A stretch of DNA of 64,000 nt. It comes from an uncultured Lachnospiraceae bacterium. Lineage in GTDB: Bacteria; Bacillota; Clostridia; Lachnospirales; Lachnospiraceae. Location: assembly GCA_947564735.1 (NCBI GenBank), contig CANOEC010000003.1:143432-207431 (forward strand). The letters run 5' to 3'. Below are positions 52,134 through 61,238 of this stretch, piece after piece. The position numbers and the translations under genes are program-made. The notes under the pieces were generated by a model, which saw only the letters and a program-made list of their open reading frames with translations, had not been told where the DNA came from and searched no databases. Position 1 is the stretch's first letter. Each line of letters starts with the position of its first letter.

Positions 52134-53979
52134 TTTCAGCATCTCCTTCCCTGTAATATTTACTTTGTACCGCATAGAGACCGGCGTATCTGCCGCCAAG
52201 CCTTAACAGCTCCTCATGCGTACCTTCTTCGCAGATTCCCGCATCGTCAATCAAAATAATGCGGTCGCAAAAGCGGGTGGAAGCAAGGCGGTGAGAAATG
52301 TAAATGGACGACTTAGCGCCTGTCACTTCATGATATTTTTGATACATCTCCGATTCCGCAATAGGGTCAAGGGCGGCAGTAGGTTCATCAAGGATGATAA
52401 TGGGAGCATTTTTGTAAAGCGCCCTCGCCAGCATCAGGCACTGTGTTTCACCGCCGGAAAGAAGCGTCGCCTCCTCATATACCTCGCGGTTAAGACAGGT
52501 CTCATAACCGTCAGGCAGAGCATCGATTTTGGCACGCAGTCCCGCTTTTTCCACACATTCCCTCACGCGTTCCATATCAATGCCGCTATCGCTCTGCGCA
52601 ACATTGACCGCTATCGTTCCTGCCAGCAAAGAAAAATCTTGGAATACAGCCGAGAACATTGTGTAATAGTCCGCACGATTATAGCCTCGTATATCCTCTC
52701 CATTAAGCAGCACCCTGCCCTTGGTAGGATCGAGAAAGCCGCAGATTAATTTAATCAAGGTTGTTTTGCCTGCCCCGTTTAATCCCACCACCGCCAGCTT
52801 TTCGCCGGGATGCAGCGTAAGATTTATATCTGTCAAGGTATCCTTATCTGCTCCCGGATAGCGGAAAGAGACGCCCTCCAGCCTGAGCTCATATTCTCTC
52901 CCTGCCTTTGCTTTAATACGCCTGCCGCCATCAAACAAAAAGGGTTCCTCATATTCCAGACATTCACGAACGGTAGAGATATCCAGAGACTGCTTATACA
53001 GGGTACTAAGCCCACTCAAAATTCCCGATACCCATTCGGTAAAGCCGCCAGCCGCAGTGAAATACAAGAGAAATTCCGATACGCCAAGCCCATCCCGAAT
53101 CACAAGTAAAATCAAGAAAGCGTATGCGATGGCATTACGAAGGAAGGTAAAAACCAAATCTGCAATCGGAGACCAAATATATACGCCCTGCGCTTTTTTA
53201 TGGAAAGCGGTATAACAGTTCATTGCTTTTTCATACAATTCTTCAATCCATGGGCGAAGACCAAAGATGCGGATATCCTTTGCCACAGTCAAGTCCTCCA
53301 CACGCATCGAAAGATAATTCATGTGTCTTTCGTATTCCGCTTCTTCCTCACGATGACGATATCCATATCCATTCACACAATTACCTATCAAAAAGCTGAC
53401 CAATGCTGTCGCGAGGATAACAAAAATGAGGAACGGCTGCACAGCTGCCAGAAGGCTTACATAGATGAAAAATCCGACAATATTGGTTACAAGCGTTGTC
53501 AGCGTTGTCCATATGGCTTCTATCGCCTCATTGCTGGAAAATGTACACTCACGGGATTTGACAAGCAGTTTTCTGAATTTGTCATCATCAACATTGGGAT
53601 AAGATGTTTCTGCTGCTTTTCTGTTTAAAAGATTCGCAATCTCAATACGAAGGCTGATTCTGCCAAACAGCGTGTTCGTATTCACATAAGCGGATGCCGC
53701 CGATACGAGCATAAGACCAAGCGCAAAGCCTGCAATGGTCAAAAACAATTCCCCTGCGGAAACGTGTCTTTCCACCGCTGACAGTATCGTGGGCGAGACA
53801 TACAGATTGACAAGATTTAGTGTGACTGCCAGCGCTGCGGAAAGCAGGCTGAGAATAATCACCTTTTTTTCTTCAGAAGTCCATGCCACTTTTATCATAA
53901 ACCATGCATTCTGCCACATATTATACTTCGGTTTAACAGCTTTTGCCTTTTTCCGTTTTTGTTTTTCTTCCTTAGCCAT
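52126..53979 (-). CDS. ABC exporter half-transporter of the LytTR cassette (subunit A)
   Basis: The 617-residue fusion has a Lys-rich N-terminus, a six-helix membrane domain, and an ATPase with Walker A GLNGAGKTT, signature LLSGGETQCLMLARAL, Walker B IIILDEPTAALD and switch YISHRLA. The Q-loop and signature are intact. It shares many features with subunit B, as expected for a heterodimeric exporter. It lies 100 bases after the kinase gene in the same direction. Confidence 0.9.
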   Translation of the reverse strand: MAKEEKQKRKKAKAVKPKYNMWQNAWFMIKVAWTSEEKKVIILSLLSAALAVTLNLVNLYVSPTILSAVERHVSAGELFLTIAGFALGLMLVSAASAYVNTNTLFGRISLRIEIANLLNRKAAETSYPNVDDDKFRKLLVKSRECTFSSNEAIEAIWTTLTTLVTNIVGFFIYVSLLAAVQPFLIFVILATALVSFLIGNCVNGYGYRHREEEAEYERHMNYLSMRVEDLTVAKDIRIFGLRPWIEELYEKAMNCYTAFHKKAQGVYIWSPIADLVFTFLRNAIAYAFLILLVIRDGLGVSEFLLYFTAAGGFTEWVSGILSGLSTLYKQSLDISTVRECLEYEEPFLFDGGRRIKAKAGREYELRLEGVSFRYPGADKDTLTDINLTLHPGEKLAVVGLNGAGKTTLIKLICGFLDPTKGRVLLNGEDIRGYNRADYYTMFSAVFQDFSLLAGTIAVNVAQSDSGIDMERVRECVEKAGLRAKIDALPDGYETCLNREVYEEATLLSGGETQCLMLARALYKNAPIIILDEPTAALDPIAESEMYQKYHEVTGAKSSIYISHRLASTRFCDRIILIDDAGICEEGTHEELLRLGGRYAGLYAVQSKYYREGDAENE

Positions 53980-54080
53980 ACATAAACACCGTCCTTTTGT
54001 GGAATTTACACTATCACAAAAAATCGTCCCCTGATTATTCTGGGGACGAATCGTTATTTCCGGGGGATAAATTGCAATTT

Positions 54081-54743
54081 TTACATCTGCGGAAGCAGTA
54101 TTTCTGTTGTGAATGCTCCATCTTCACTGTTGCGGCTGATATATCCGTCCAGCCGCTCCACAATCGTATCAATCCGAACCAGACCGAAGCCGTGTCCTTC
54201 GCCCTTTGTACTTCGGAATAGTTTTCCCTCTTTTTTCAATTTCTTTCCGGCAGTAAAATTCGTGATGGAAATATAAAGCTGCGTATTTCGCAGGTCCATA
54301 TATAAGCGGATCACCCGTTTTTCCTCAGGAAGTTTCATACTGGCTTCAATTGCATTATCAAACAGGTTTCCGATGATACAACACAAGTCAATCTCTGACA
54401 AGTTCAGTTTCACAGGAATACATGCATCAGCTACGACCTTGACGTTCCTTTCGTTTGCCAGCGAAATTTTTGAATTTAGGATAGCATCCGTCATGGGATT
54501 TCCTGTTTTAATGACAGTATCTACGCTGGTCAGGTCATCATCCAGCAAATCAAGATATCGTTTGACAGCATCCCAGTTTTCCGATGCCGCATACGCTTTC
54601 ATCACTTGGATATGATTACGGTAGTCATGCCGCCACCCACGAATTTTGCGATACATATTGTCTATTTCCCGGTAATGTGTTTCAGTCAGCTCATGTTGAT
54701 AGGAAGCAATCTGTTGATCAATTCTTTTTGAAAAAAATCCCAT
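54081..54743 (-). CDS. Soluble GHKL-type sensor kinase (AgrC-like, without membrane domain)
   Basis: The 220-residue protein has a DHp-like helix with the His in WRHDYRNHIQVMKAYA and a HATPase domain (GNLFDNAIEASMKLP; TKGEGHGFGLVRIDTIVER). Full AgrC-type kinases carry about six N-terminal membrane helices; here only some 50 residues precede the His, and none is hydrophobic. It is either truncated or has a cytoplasmic input. GAGGTG precedes the ATG, which lies seven bases after the regulator stop. Confidence 0.85.
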   Translation of the reverse strand: MGFFSKRIDQQIASYQHELTETHYREIDNMYRKIRGWRHDYRNHIQVMKAYAASENWDAVKRYLDLLDDDLTSVDTVIKTGNPMTDAILNSKISLANERNVKVVADACIPVKLNLSEIDLCCIIGNLFDNAIEASMKLPEEKRVIRLYMDLRNTQLYISITNFTAGKKLKKEGKLFRSTKGEGHGFGLVRIDTIVERLDGYISRNSEDGAFTTEILLPQM

Positions 54744-54750
54744 ATGTTTG

Positions 54751-55449
54751 TCACCTCATATTGATAATTGCACGGTTAACACCTTCATAGGCGCCCTGGG
54801 GCAGAGGGATAGCCGTACCATCATGCAACCTGATTTCCGCCTTTGTGACACGGTCTATCTGTGTCAGATTAACGACCGCCGAACGACCCACACGATAAAA
54901 ACGGTCATCCAGCTTTCTTTCCAATTCATTCAGCGTCATCTTTACGGTCAGATTATCCGAAGCATGGATGGTCACATAATTGCCGGACACATCGGCATAC
55001 CTTATTTGATAGATAGGAATCCGAACCATTTCACCACCAATCTTAAGGTTCAAAACTTTCTCATTTTTTGACAGCTTATAAGCCGCCCGGTCAAGGACAG
55101 AAAACAGTTTGTCCTTCCCGACCGGTTTCATCAGATAATGAAGAGCAGCCACTTCATAGCCTTCCAGAATATAATCGGAATATCCTGTAACAAAAACAAT
55201 TTGAACGGTATCATTGTCACAACGCAGCTTTTTTGCCATGGTGACGCCATCCATTGCTCCCATCTCTATATCAAGAAACAAAATATCATAGTCCTTCTCC
55301 TCGGCATAGTGGAACAGGAAGTTTTCGGCAGAAGAAAAAGTGGAAATCTGCACGCTGTGACCGGTATGAACGCCCCAGCTGCTTACCAAGCCTGATATGA
55401 ATTGTCTGTCTGCATCGGAATCGTCACATATTGCAATCTTGTAATCCAT
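54751..55449 (-). CDS. LytTR family response regulator
   Basis: The 232-residue regulator has a receiver domain (KIAICDDSDADRQFI; phospho-Asp in ILFLDIEMGAMDG; HYLMKPVGKD) and a C-terminal LytTR DNA-binding domain (VSGNYVTIHASDNLTVKMTL; FYRVGRSAVVNLTQIDRV; HDGTAIPLPQG). GGAG lies five bases before the ATG. It leads the regulator-kinase-ABC-ABC cassette, and the kinase follows at once. No AgrD-like or lantibiotic precursor was found beside it. Confidence 0.93.
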   Translation of the reverse strand: MDYKIAICDDSDADRQFISGLVSSWGVHTGHSVQISTFSSAENFLFHYAEEKDYDILFLDIEMGAMDGVTMAKKLRCDNDTVQIVFVTGYSDYILEGYEVAALHYLMKPVGKDKLFSVLDRAAYKLSKNEKVLNLKIGGEMVRIPIYQIRYADVSGNYVTIHASDNLTVKMTLNELERKLDDRFYRVGRSAVVNLTQIDRVTKAEIRLHDGTAIPLPQGAYEGVNRAIINMR

Positions 55450-55834
55450 GTTTTCTCCATTCTTTACGAATAAATCCATTTGTGAAATGTTGCATTTTCC
55501 GTATTTTTGTTGTATCACCTACGGTCTGCAATGGGTGTTTCCGTATCTGCCGAATGACAGTCTGGTAACTCATTACTGTGCCGTTACTTAGTGTTCCCTG
55601 CTTAACTTCCTCGTCAATCCATCGGTCAAGCATCATTCCCAGCGTGATATTCTCCGTCTTTGCCACAAACTTCTTTTCCTCGTAATCCTCCATTGCCTTG
55701 CGGAGAAGTTTCTCCATTTCGCTTTTACTCTCTGTGCCTGCATACTACTTCTGCACCAGATTTCCGCTCTCATTCTCCACATAAAAGCGGTAGTACCAAT
55801 TCTTTCCTTTTTTTCTTACAGAACCTTTTGCCAT
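55424..55834 (-). pseudogene. Tn916-type tyrosine integrase, N-terminal relic (copy 1)
   Basis: The N-terminus MAKGSVRKKGKNWYYRFYVE is the AP2-like arm-binding domain of Tn916-type integrases. Codon 30 is TAG; the same frame then continues TESKSEMEKLLRKAMEDYEE and the start of the SAM-like domain (TVMSYQTVIRQIRKHPL). The catalytic half is gone, the end being joined to the LytTR regulator start. The 37-base region before it matches that before copy 2. Confidence 0.8.
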
Positions 55835-55943
55835 ATAAAATCTCCTTTCCTGACTTGGCAATCGGAACTGAAAAGATATGCTTGTTTGCGTGTAGGCATA
55901 TAAACTATCTGGTGGATAGCCAGAACTACGGTTGCCCTTTTTG

Positions 55944-56386
55944 TTACAGAGAATGTTCACCCAACAGATTTTTCAGCCTTGTCTTCGCAAGCTCCGGCTG
56001 TTTGGCGTAAGTCCGCACAATGTCACTGATTTCACTCGTGCTGTTGATGAAACGCATAATCTCCCGTAAAAACATGACATTGTTAAATTCCTGCTCGGAT
56101 TCAAAGCCCATGACCTTTGACATTGCCCCGTTAAAATCCCCGCCTGTGCCATACTCCTTCAACGCATGGGAAAGGGACTGGTTGAACATACGGTACTCAT
56201 AAAGGAACAAAAGCAATAAATCTTTGGAAAAATCACTTTCCCCCTCTGCCATGTCAAGCGGGAAATCACCCATAATCCTACTCATGGCATATTCAGTCTT
56301 AAAATCTCGGCTGTCCGCCATATCCGCACCCATATCCTCCGTTTCGCCCGTTCACCGATTATCCTGCGAAGTTCTTTCTTCTCCAT
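55944..56386 (-). pseudogene. XRE-type regulator relic (copy 1), HTH deleted
   Basis: The start MEKKELRRIIGERAKRR matches the start of the intact regulator in module 2, but the helix-turn-helix is missing and the frame changes. The C-terminal half is intact in another frame: SDFSKDLLLLFLYEY, then GFESEQEFNNVMFLREI, and DIVRTYAKQPELAKTRLKNL. The same segments occur in copy 2 (58251-58880). Confidence 0.8.
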
Positions 56387-56667
56387 CGTGATCTCCCTGT
56401 ACTGTGTTTCCCTTGCTTATTATAAGCTGTTAAAGGGGACTGTATTTCTTTGTTACAAGTCCATAATAGCGCGCAAAAACATATATTGCAATACGCAAAA
56501 TGGAAATAACCGCAAAAGGCTTTGTAAACAAACCACGTAATCATATCATGTATTTTACTGTGTTGCATAATGCAATATTACAAAAATACAAGAAGGGGGG
56601 GGTAAACAGATATGCGCAACAAAGCAAAAGGAGCAGAAACGGATTGTCAAAAGAAATGGGGGATTTT

Positions 56668-56811
56668 ATGGCAGAGGTTAAAATTGGAATGACTATAGAA
56701 GAAGCGTCCGAATATACAGGCATCGGCAGGAACACCATGCGGAAGCTGGTGGAATGAGAAAAAATCCCGGTGCTGCGGAACCGTCTGGAAGTGAAAACTG
56801 TCCGGACATAG
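56668..56811 (+). pseudogene. Excisionase-like relic (copy 1), TGA at a Trp codon
   Basis: MAEVKIGMTIEEASEYTGIG and the following RNTMRKLVE match the Xis-like gene of module 2. Its Trp codon is TGA here (56755-56757), after which the frame continues EKIPVLRN. GGGGG precedes the ATG. Confidence 0.8.
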
Positions 56812-57179
56812 TAAGAGGCAGCCATAACGCCTGCCCCATTGGCAATCAGACCGAAGTCCTAATATGCCTACACACAAGATAAGTGTATCACAGACTCCGG
56901 TCTTTATCACTGGGAAACAAATTTTCGACCGGGAACTGCAACGGAATGGCAACGGTGTAGATTTGATATAGGTTTTTCTACACCGTTCCTATACCATTTT
57001 TGAAAAATCCTACATCAAAACTATACCATAAAGGGAATATCAGAACGGAGACGGTACTGTCACTTTTAACAGTTTTGCTTGCATTTTGTTTCGGAAAGAT
57101 GTGGGATTTTATAAAAAGATATGATATACTGTTTTATGTTGTTGAGAACGGCAAGCTGAATTTGTAGAGGATAGATACT
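56812..57179. other. Non-coding stretch between relic module 1 and the next gene
   Basis: It begins with a sequence (CAGACCGAAGTCC) shared with the region after the intact excisionase gene. Palindromic AT-rich segments such as TATAGGTTTTTCTACACC follow. I see no gene. Confidence 0.4.
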
Positions 57180-57722
57180 ATGGCTAAAAATGATAATGCA
57201 CATTCTGTTCGTTTAGTTGAAAGTTTGCATAGAAATGCGGGACATGATACAGCAAAAGAATTTGAGAAAAAATATCCATTGTCCAAAAGTGCAAGTATTG
57301 AAAAGAAATATGAATGGGCAAAAAATACATGCAGTTATCTTGAAGAGCATTTTGATGTGGATACCATTATTAGAGTTAGAAAAGACTGTAGATGTAATGA
57401 CGGAAAATCAATTGCCAACAAACTTCTAAGATATTTAAACAGGGCGAATAGTATAGAAGAGTTTGTAAATACATTTAATCAGAACGAAACATTTGCTTTC
57501 ATGGAATATGTGTCTGATAACAGAATTTTATTTTGTTATCCTGAATGCTATTGTGCCTGCGTCAAAAGGATTCCACAGGAATTATCGAAAACATGGTGTT
57601 ATTGCACTTTAGGTAATGCGGAAGGAATTTTTAGCAAAGTATTCGGGAAAGATGCAAAAGTTACATTACTTAAAAGTATAAAAACTGGTGCAGATAAATG
57701 TGTGATAGAAGTGGAATGGTAG
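57180..57722 (+). CDS. Cys-rich protein of unknown function (possibly DUF6144/ATC-hydrolase-like)
   Basis: The 180-residue soluble protein has CRCNDGKSIANKLLRYLNRA, CYPECYCACVKRIPQELS and WCYCTLGNAEGIFSKVFG, and ends GADKCVIEVEW. The last part is like the C-terminus of V4R or ATC-hydrolase-like domains. It has eight Cys residues, which suggests metal or thiol chemistry. The codon usage is AT-rich. It lies between two mobile-element relics. The family call is tentative. Confidence 0.6.
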   Translation: MAKNDNAHSVRLVESLHRNAGHDTAKEFEKKYPLSKSASIEKKYEWAKNTCSYLEEHFDVDTIIRVRKDCRCNDGKSIANKLLRYLNRANSIEEFVNTFNQNETFAFMEYVSDNRILFCYPECYCACVKRIPQELSKTWCYCTLGNAEGIFSKVFGKDAKVTLLKSIKTGADKCVIEVEW

Positions 57723-57730
57723 TCGTACAA

Positions 57731-57751
57731 ATTCCGGTTTATCTATTAACT
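57731..57751. repeat. 21-bp direct repeat, left copy (possible attachment site)
   Basis: The segment starting ATTCCGGTTTATCTATTAAC is identical over 21 bases with 63788-63808. It is followed in both copies by TTTTCAAGGC and TTGCA within 40 bases. It lies about 120 bases beyond the 3-prime end of integrase relic 2, a common position for an att site. Confidence 0.6.
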
Positions 57752-57871
57752 GATTCAATTTCCCCCTATTTTCAAGGCTTTGCAGTATGCCCAACCTCAA
57801 AATATGTATCCTTTTCCCTTGTTTTTACCCTTATGAGCAAGCTACAAGGGAAGGTTTTTTCTTATTCAATT

Positions 57872-58129
57872 TTAATTCATTCCAACAACCTTATCCAAGA
57901 GTTTTGCAGAATCCCACTTTGCCTCCCTTGTGGCGTGTGCCTCAATGTGTGGAAGTGGAAACCCTCCAACTCCGGTACTTTCCTTGCCGCTGTCCGGCAG
58001 GCTGTTTCTACAGTTGCAGGGAGTTCAAGTTCCCGCACACTCTTTCTGTACCAAAGTCCCACTGGCGTCCTCTACATAAAAGCGGTAGTACCATTTTTTC
58101 CCTTTCTTCCGTACCGATCCTTTTGCCAT
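57872..58129 (-). pseudogene. Tn916-type tyrosine integrase relic (copy 2), internally deleted
   Basis: It keeps the N-terminus MAKGSVRKKGKKWYYRFYVE, then jumps to the C-terminal region with the catalytic FHFHTLRHT, and then, in another frame, to the tail REAKWDSAKLLDKVVGMN. At least two internal deletions and a frame change are needed to explain it. The gene cannot be active. Confidence 0.82.
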
Positions 58130-58250
58130 AATCGTTTCTCCTTTCGATAAACGCAATCTTTATTGCGTATGGCAATCGGAACTGATGAAATGCTTTCTGC
58201 GTGTAAGTATATATGCTATCCTGCGGATAGCTTTAACTCCGGCTGCCAAA

Positions 58251-58880
58251 CTATACCGATTCGGATTCTTCTTCTGATACCATAGAAAGAAGATTAGCAA
58301 GCCTTACGGTGGCTGTTTCGGGATTTTTGGAATAAAGCCTCACAATGTCGCCCATATCGTTAAGCATATTCACGGTGTGGGTGATTTCCCTAAGAAACAT
58401 AATTTCGTTATATTCCTTATTCGATTCAAACCCTATTGTCTGTGCGAGTGCGGCATTTTCCGCATTGTCCATGAAATTCTTACAGGCATACTGAAAAGAA
58501 TCCACGAACAATGCATATTCCCTTAACATCAGCAGCAGTAAATCTTTGGAGAAGTCTGATTCCGCCTGTTCCATGTCATAAGGCAGCTTTGCGAGAATGG
58601 AAGACATCACATCACGAATCAGCAATTCCCTCTTATCCGTAATATCCGTTTCGTATTCCTCTGTTTCTCCCTTTAGCCACTCTACAGATACATGGAGAGC
58701 TTCTGACAGACCTTCCAAGACCAGCTTTTTTGTGTTGTCGATTGTTCCCGCCTCATAACGCACGATTGTGGAAGTGGCTACCCCCATCTTCTCTGCGACA
58801 TAAGGCTGGTTCAGTCCCAACTCAACCCTCCGCTGTTTTGCCCTGCTACCGATTAACCTGCGTAATTCTTTATCTTTCAT
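58251..58880 (-). CDS. XRE-family helix-turn-helix regulator (module 2)
   Basis: The 209-residue protein has an N-terminal HTH (RAKQRRVELGLNQPYVAEKM; GVATSTIVRYEAGTIDNTKK) and a C-terminal alpha-helical domain with SDFSKDLLLLMLREYAL and GFESNKEYNEIMFLREITHT. The same C-terminal domain remains in copy 1, so the family is tied to this integrase module. It is divergent from the excisionase gene and probably represses it. Confidence 0.85.
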   Translation of the reverse strand: MKDKELRRLIGSRAKQRRVELGLNQPYVAEKMGVATSTIVRYEAGTIDNTKKLVLEGLSEALHVSVEWLKGETEEYETDITDKRELLIRDVMSSILAKLPYDMEQAESDFSKDLLLLMLREYALFVDSFQYACKNFMDNAENAALAQTIGFESNKEYNEIMFLREITHTVNMLNDMGDIVRLYSKNPETATVRLANLLSMVSEEESESV

Positions 58881-59054
58881 GCTGATACGCCTCCTTTGTC
58901 GGTATGGGTAAAGTATAGCATAGAACCGTTAATAATGCAATATGCAATTTGATATTTGTTTTTATAATTTCATAATGCTTGACAGGAAAATATAAAAGGT
59001 TTATAGTAGGACTGTATCAAAATTGCGTTATGCAATTAGAGGGGAGGTGAGCAA

Positions 59055-59267
59055 ATGACCGAAACGAAAATCGCACTGTCCATAGAAGAAGCTGCCGGCT
59101 ATACGGGTATCGGGAGGAATACCCTGCGGAAACTGGTGGAGTGGGGAAAACTGCCCGTCCTGAAAGTCGGGAGGAAGGTACTTATCAAGAGCGACATCTT
59201 GGAGAAGTTCATGGAAGTGAACGAGGGGAAAGACCTGCGGGATAAGAATGATGTAAAAACCGCCTAA
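59055..59267 (+). CDS. Excisionase/MerR-like DNA-binding protein (module 2)
   Basis: The 70-residue protein, IALSIEEAAGYTGIGRNTLR and KLVEWGKLPVLKVGRKVLIK, matches Xis-type winged-helix proteins of Tn916-like elements. AGGGGAGG precedes the ATG. It is intact, while its matching integrase is not. The divergent XRE gene shares the upstream region. Confidence 0.85.
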   Translation: MTETKIALSIEEAAGYTGIGRNTLRKLVEWGKLPVLKVGRKVLIKSDILEKFMEVNEGKDLRDKNDVKTA

Positions 59268-59346
59268 TGGTATGTATCAGACCGAAGCCCAAGCTGTTCG
59301 AAGGACAGTATATATACCTACACGCAGATAGATTATATCAAGTGCT

Positions 59347-60073
59347 TTGTCTGATATGCAACCGGTTTTTGAAATATTGCCCGAACCCATAGAAAAGACT
59401 GCAACAAGGAACATGTTTTATGACGAGCAGGGGAAACACGTCCTCACCAAGAAAGAGAGACTTGATAAAAACGGGAATATACGCAAAGGCTGTAAGACTA
59501 TCAAGAAAGGCGAGATATACGAGCGTAACATCTTTACCACAAAAAATAAGCTGTTCAAAAGTGCCTGTCCCAAAACCAACGGAACAAGAAATGCCAAACA
59601 AACCGAAGATACCGCCAAAGCCTGTCATGTCAGCCGAGGCAGCCACTTATCCGAAGCTGTTTAAGGTTTTCAAGGAACTGAAACGGCAGAATGAAATCAT
59701 TTTTGAGGCAGAAAAGGAACGCAATGCATGGGAACTTGAGCGTGATGACCTAAAAGGACTTGCAAGATTTACCAAGAAAGGCGAACTGCAAAGCAAAATA
59801 GACCGCAAAAATGAAGAAATTGACATTCTGAAAACCGGATTATCCGGTATTGTCAAAAAATATGGATATCAGAATGTGCAGGAGTTTAACCGGACTTTTC
59901 GCAAATCTTACAACGCCTATGCAGCTTATACGGAACAAGAGGCTGAATGGGGAAAAAACTATGGAGTAAAGATACAAAAAGATACCTTGCAGGAAAAAAT
60001 ACAAAATTATCAAAAGCAAATGCATCAGCCAAGCGAGCGAATACTAAGGCAAAATGATAGAGGGGCAGGATGA
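59347..60073 (+). pseudogene. MobA/MobL-like relaxase remnant, two pieces in different frames
   Basis: The first piece (FEILPEPIEKTATRNMFYDE; NGNIRKGCKTIKKGEIYERN) resembles the middle of MobA/MobL-type proteins. The second, in another frame (AATYPKLFKVFKELKRQNEI; KKYGYQNVQEFNRTFRKSYN), resembles their coiled-coil tail. No catalytic His motif is present. A GGGACAATT-type terminator stem follows near 60055-60085. Confidence 0.5.
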
Positions 60074-60118
60074 TAAATTGTCCCTCTTTATAGTATGCTG
60101 TGCAGAAGATATACTAGC

Positions 60119-60574
60119 TCAAATATAAAGTGTATAATTATTTCCTTTGTGCGCTTTATATTCTATATCGGAATGGAAATAGTCTGCGGAGTTATCAAGA
60201 AGTTTTCTAAGTGAAACCTTTGTCATTTCAGTACAGTCACTTCGCATTAAGGCTTCTGATATCTCACAGAATAAGGCTTCGCTGTTTTCGTGCATATCAC
60301 TTATGGGAACACCGTCAATATAGTCCATTTCCAATAACAGATACCACGTTTTTCTGTCACAGCGAATACCCACCATGCGTTTTACCTCTGCTGTAATATG
60401 TGTTTCTTCAAAAACTTCCCGCACAGCAGCCTCCTCCGGCAGCTCGTTTTCATGACAAAATCCTCCGGGAATCAACAGTTTTCCATTTGCCCCGCCATAT
60501 GTGTGTCTTACAAGCAGAACCTGATTTCCTTTTCTGACAATACATCCTACTGACAAATTGTAATTATCATCCAT
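60119..60574 (-). CDS. NUDIX hydrolase
   Basis: The 151-residue enzyme hydrolyses a nucleoside-diphosphate-linked substrate. The Nudix box is GGFCHENELPEEAAVREVFE plus ETHI, with all conserved Gly, Glu and Arg residues. GGAGG eight bases before the chosen ATG favours it over one two codons upstream. The gene is last in a three-gene operon with HAD and HTH-methyltransferase genes. The substrate is unknown. Confidence 0.9.
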   Translation of the reverse strand: MDDNYNLSVGCIVRKGNQVLLVRHTYGGANGKLLIPGGFCHENELPEEAAVREVFEETHITAEVKRMVGIRCDRKTWYLLLEMDYIDGVPISDMHENSEALFCEISEALMRSDCTEMTKVSLRKLLDNSADYFHSDIEYKAHKGNNYTLYI

Positions 60575-60587
60575 ATTCATGTCCTCC

Positions 60588-61238
60588 TCACATCAATTTT
60601 TTTAGAATACTGTCCAGTTCCTGAAAGTTATTTACAACATTGCCAGCATACGCTTCGTGATCCCTGTTAAACAAAACTGCATTTATTCCTGCATTTTGTG
60701 CTGCATTCAGGTTTTGGACGCTGTTGTCAACCAAAATACATTCCTGTGGACTACATTGTATATGCCCGATTGTGTAGTCAAAAATCCGGCTTTCCGGTTT
60801 GCGCATATGAATCTCTCCGCTGACAATGCACCTTTTGAAATATTTCTGAATCCCGTGCAATTCCAATAAGTACCTGCTCCATTCTCTCACATCATTTGAT
60901 AGCAGCACAAAATCATATTGCTTATAATTGTGTTCGGCAAACTGCACAAAGTCGTTGTCAAAATTCAAATAATTCTTCAGATAATCTCGCATAGTTTCAG
61001 TTGGATTGGGATAACCTAACAGGGAGAGAAATTCATCAGAACTTAGATGCCCATTTCCGGCTTTTGTGAATAAACAGTCCTCACGAAATGCCTTTATGAG
61101 TCGATCATGTTCCTTTTTGTCAAAATGCTCAAATGTATATGGAATAAAATATCCCTTACTTTCTTTTATGATAACACCGTACATATCAATCAGAAGTATC
61201 TGCTTCTTTTCCGTCCTTTTTTCCAACCTTTCTTCCAT
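60588..61238 (-). CDS. HAD-like hydrolase with altered motifs
   Basis: The 216-residue protein has motif I LLIDMYGVI: the first Asp is kept but the second is Tyr. Motif II is LLSNDV, the Lys region HMRKPESRIF, and motif IV reads ILVDNSVQN. The loss of the second Asp in motif I suggests weak phosphatase activity or another reaction. The start overlaps the methyltransferase gene by 53 bases. Confidence 0.85.
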   Translation of the reverse strand: MEERLEKRTEKKQILLIDMYGVIIKESKGYFIPYTFEHFDKKEHDRLIKAFREDCLFTKAGNGHLSSDEFLSLLGYPNPTETMRDYLKNYLNFDNDFVQFAEHNYKQYDFVLLSNDVREWSRYLLELHGIQKYFKRCIVSGEIHMRKPESRIFDYTIGHIQCSPQECILVDNSVQNLNAAQNAGINAVLFNRDHEAYAGNVVNNFQELDSILKKLM

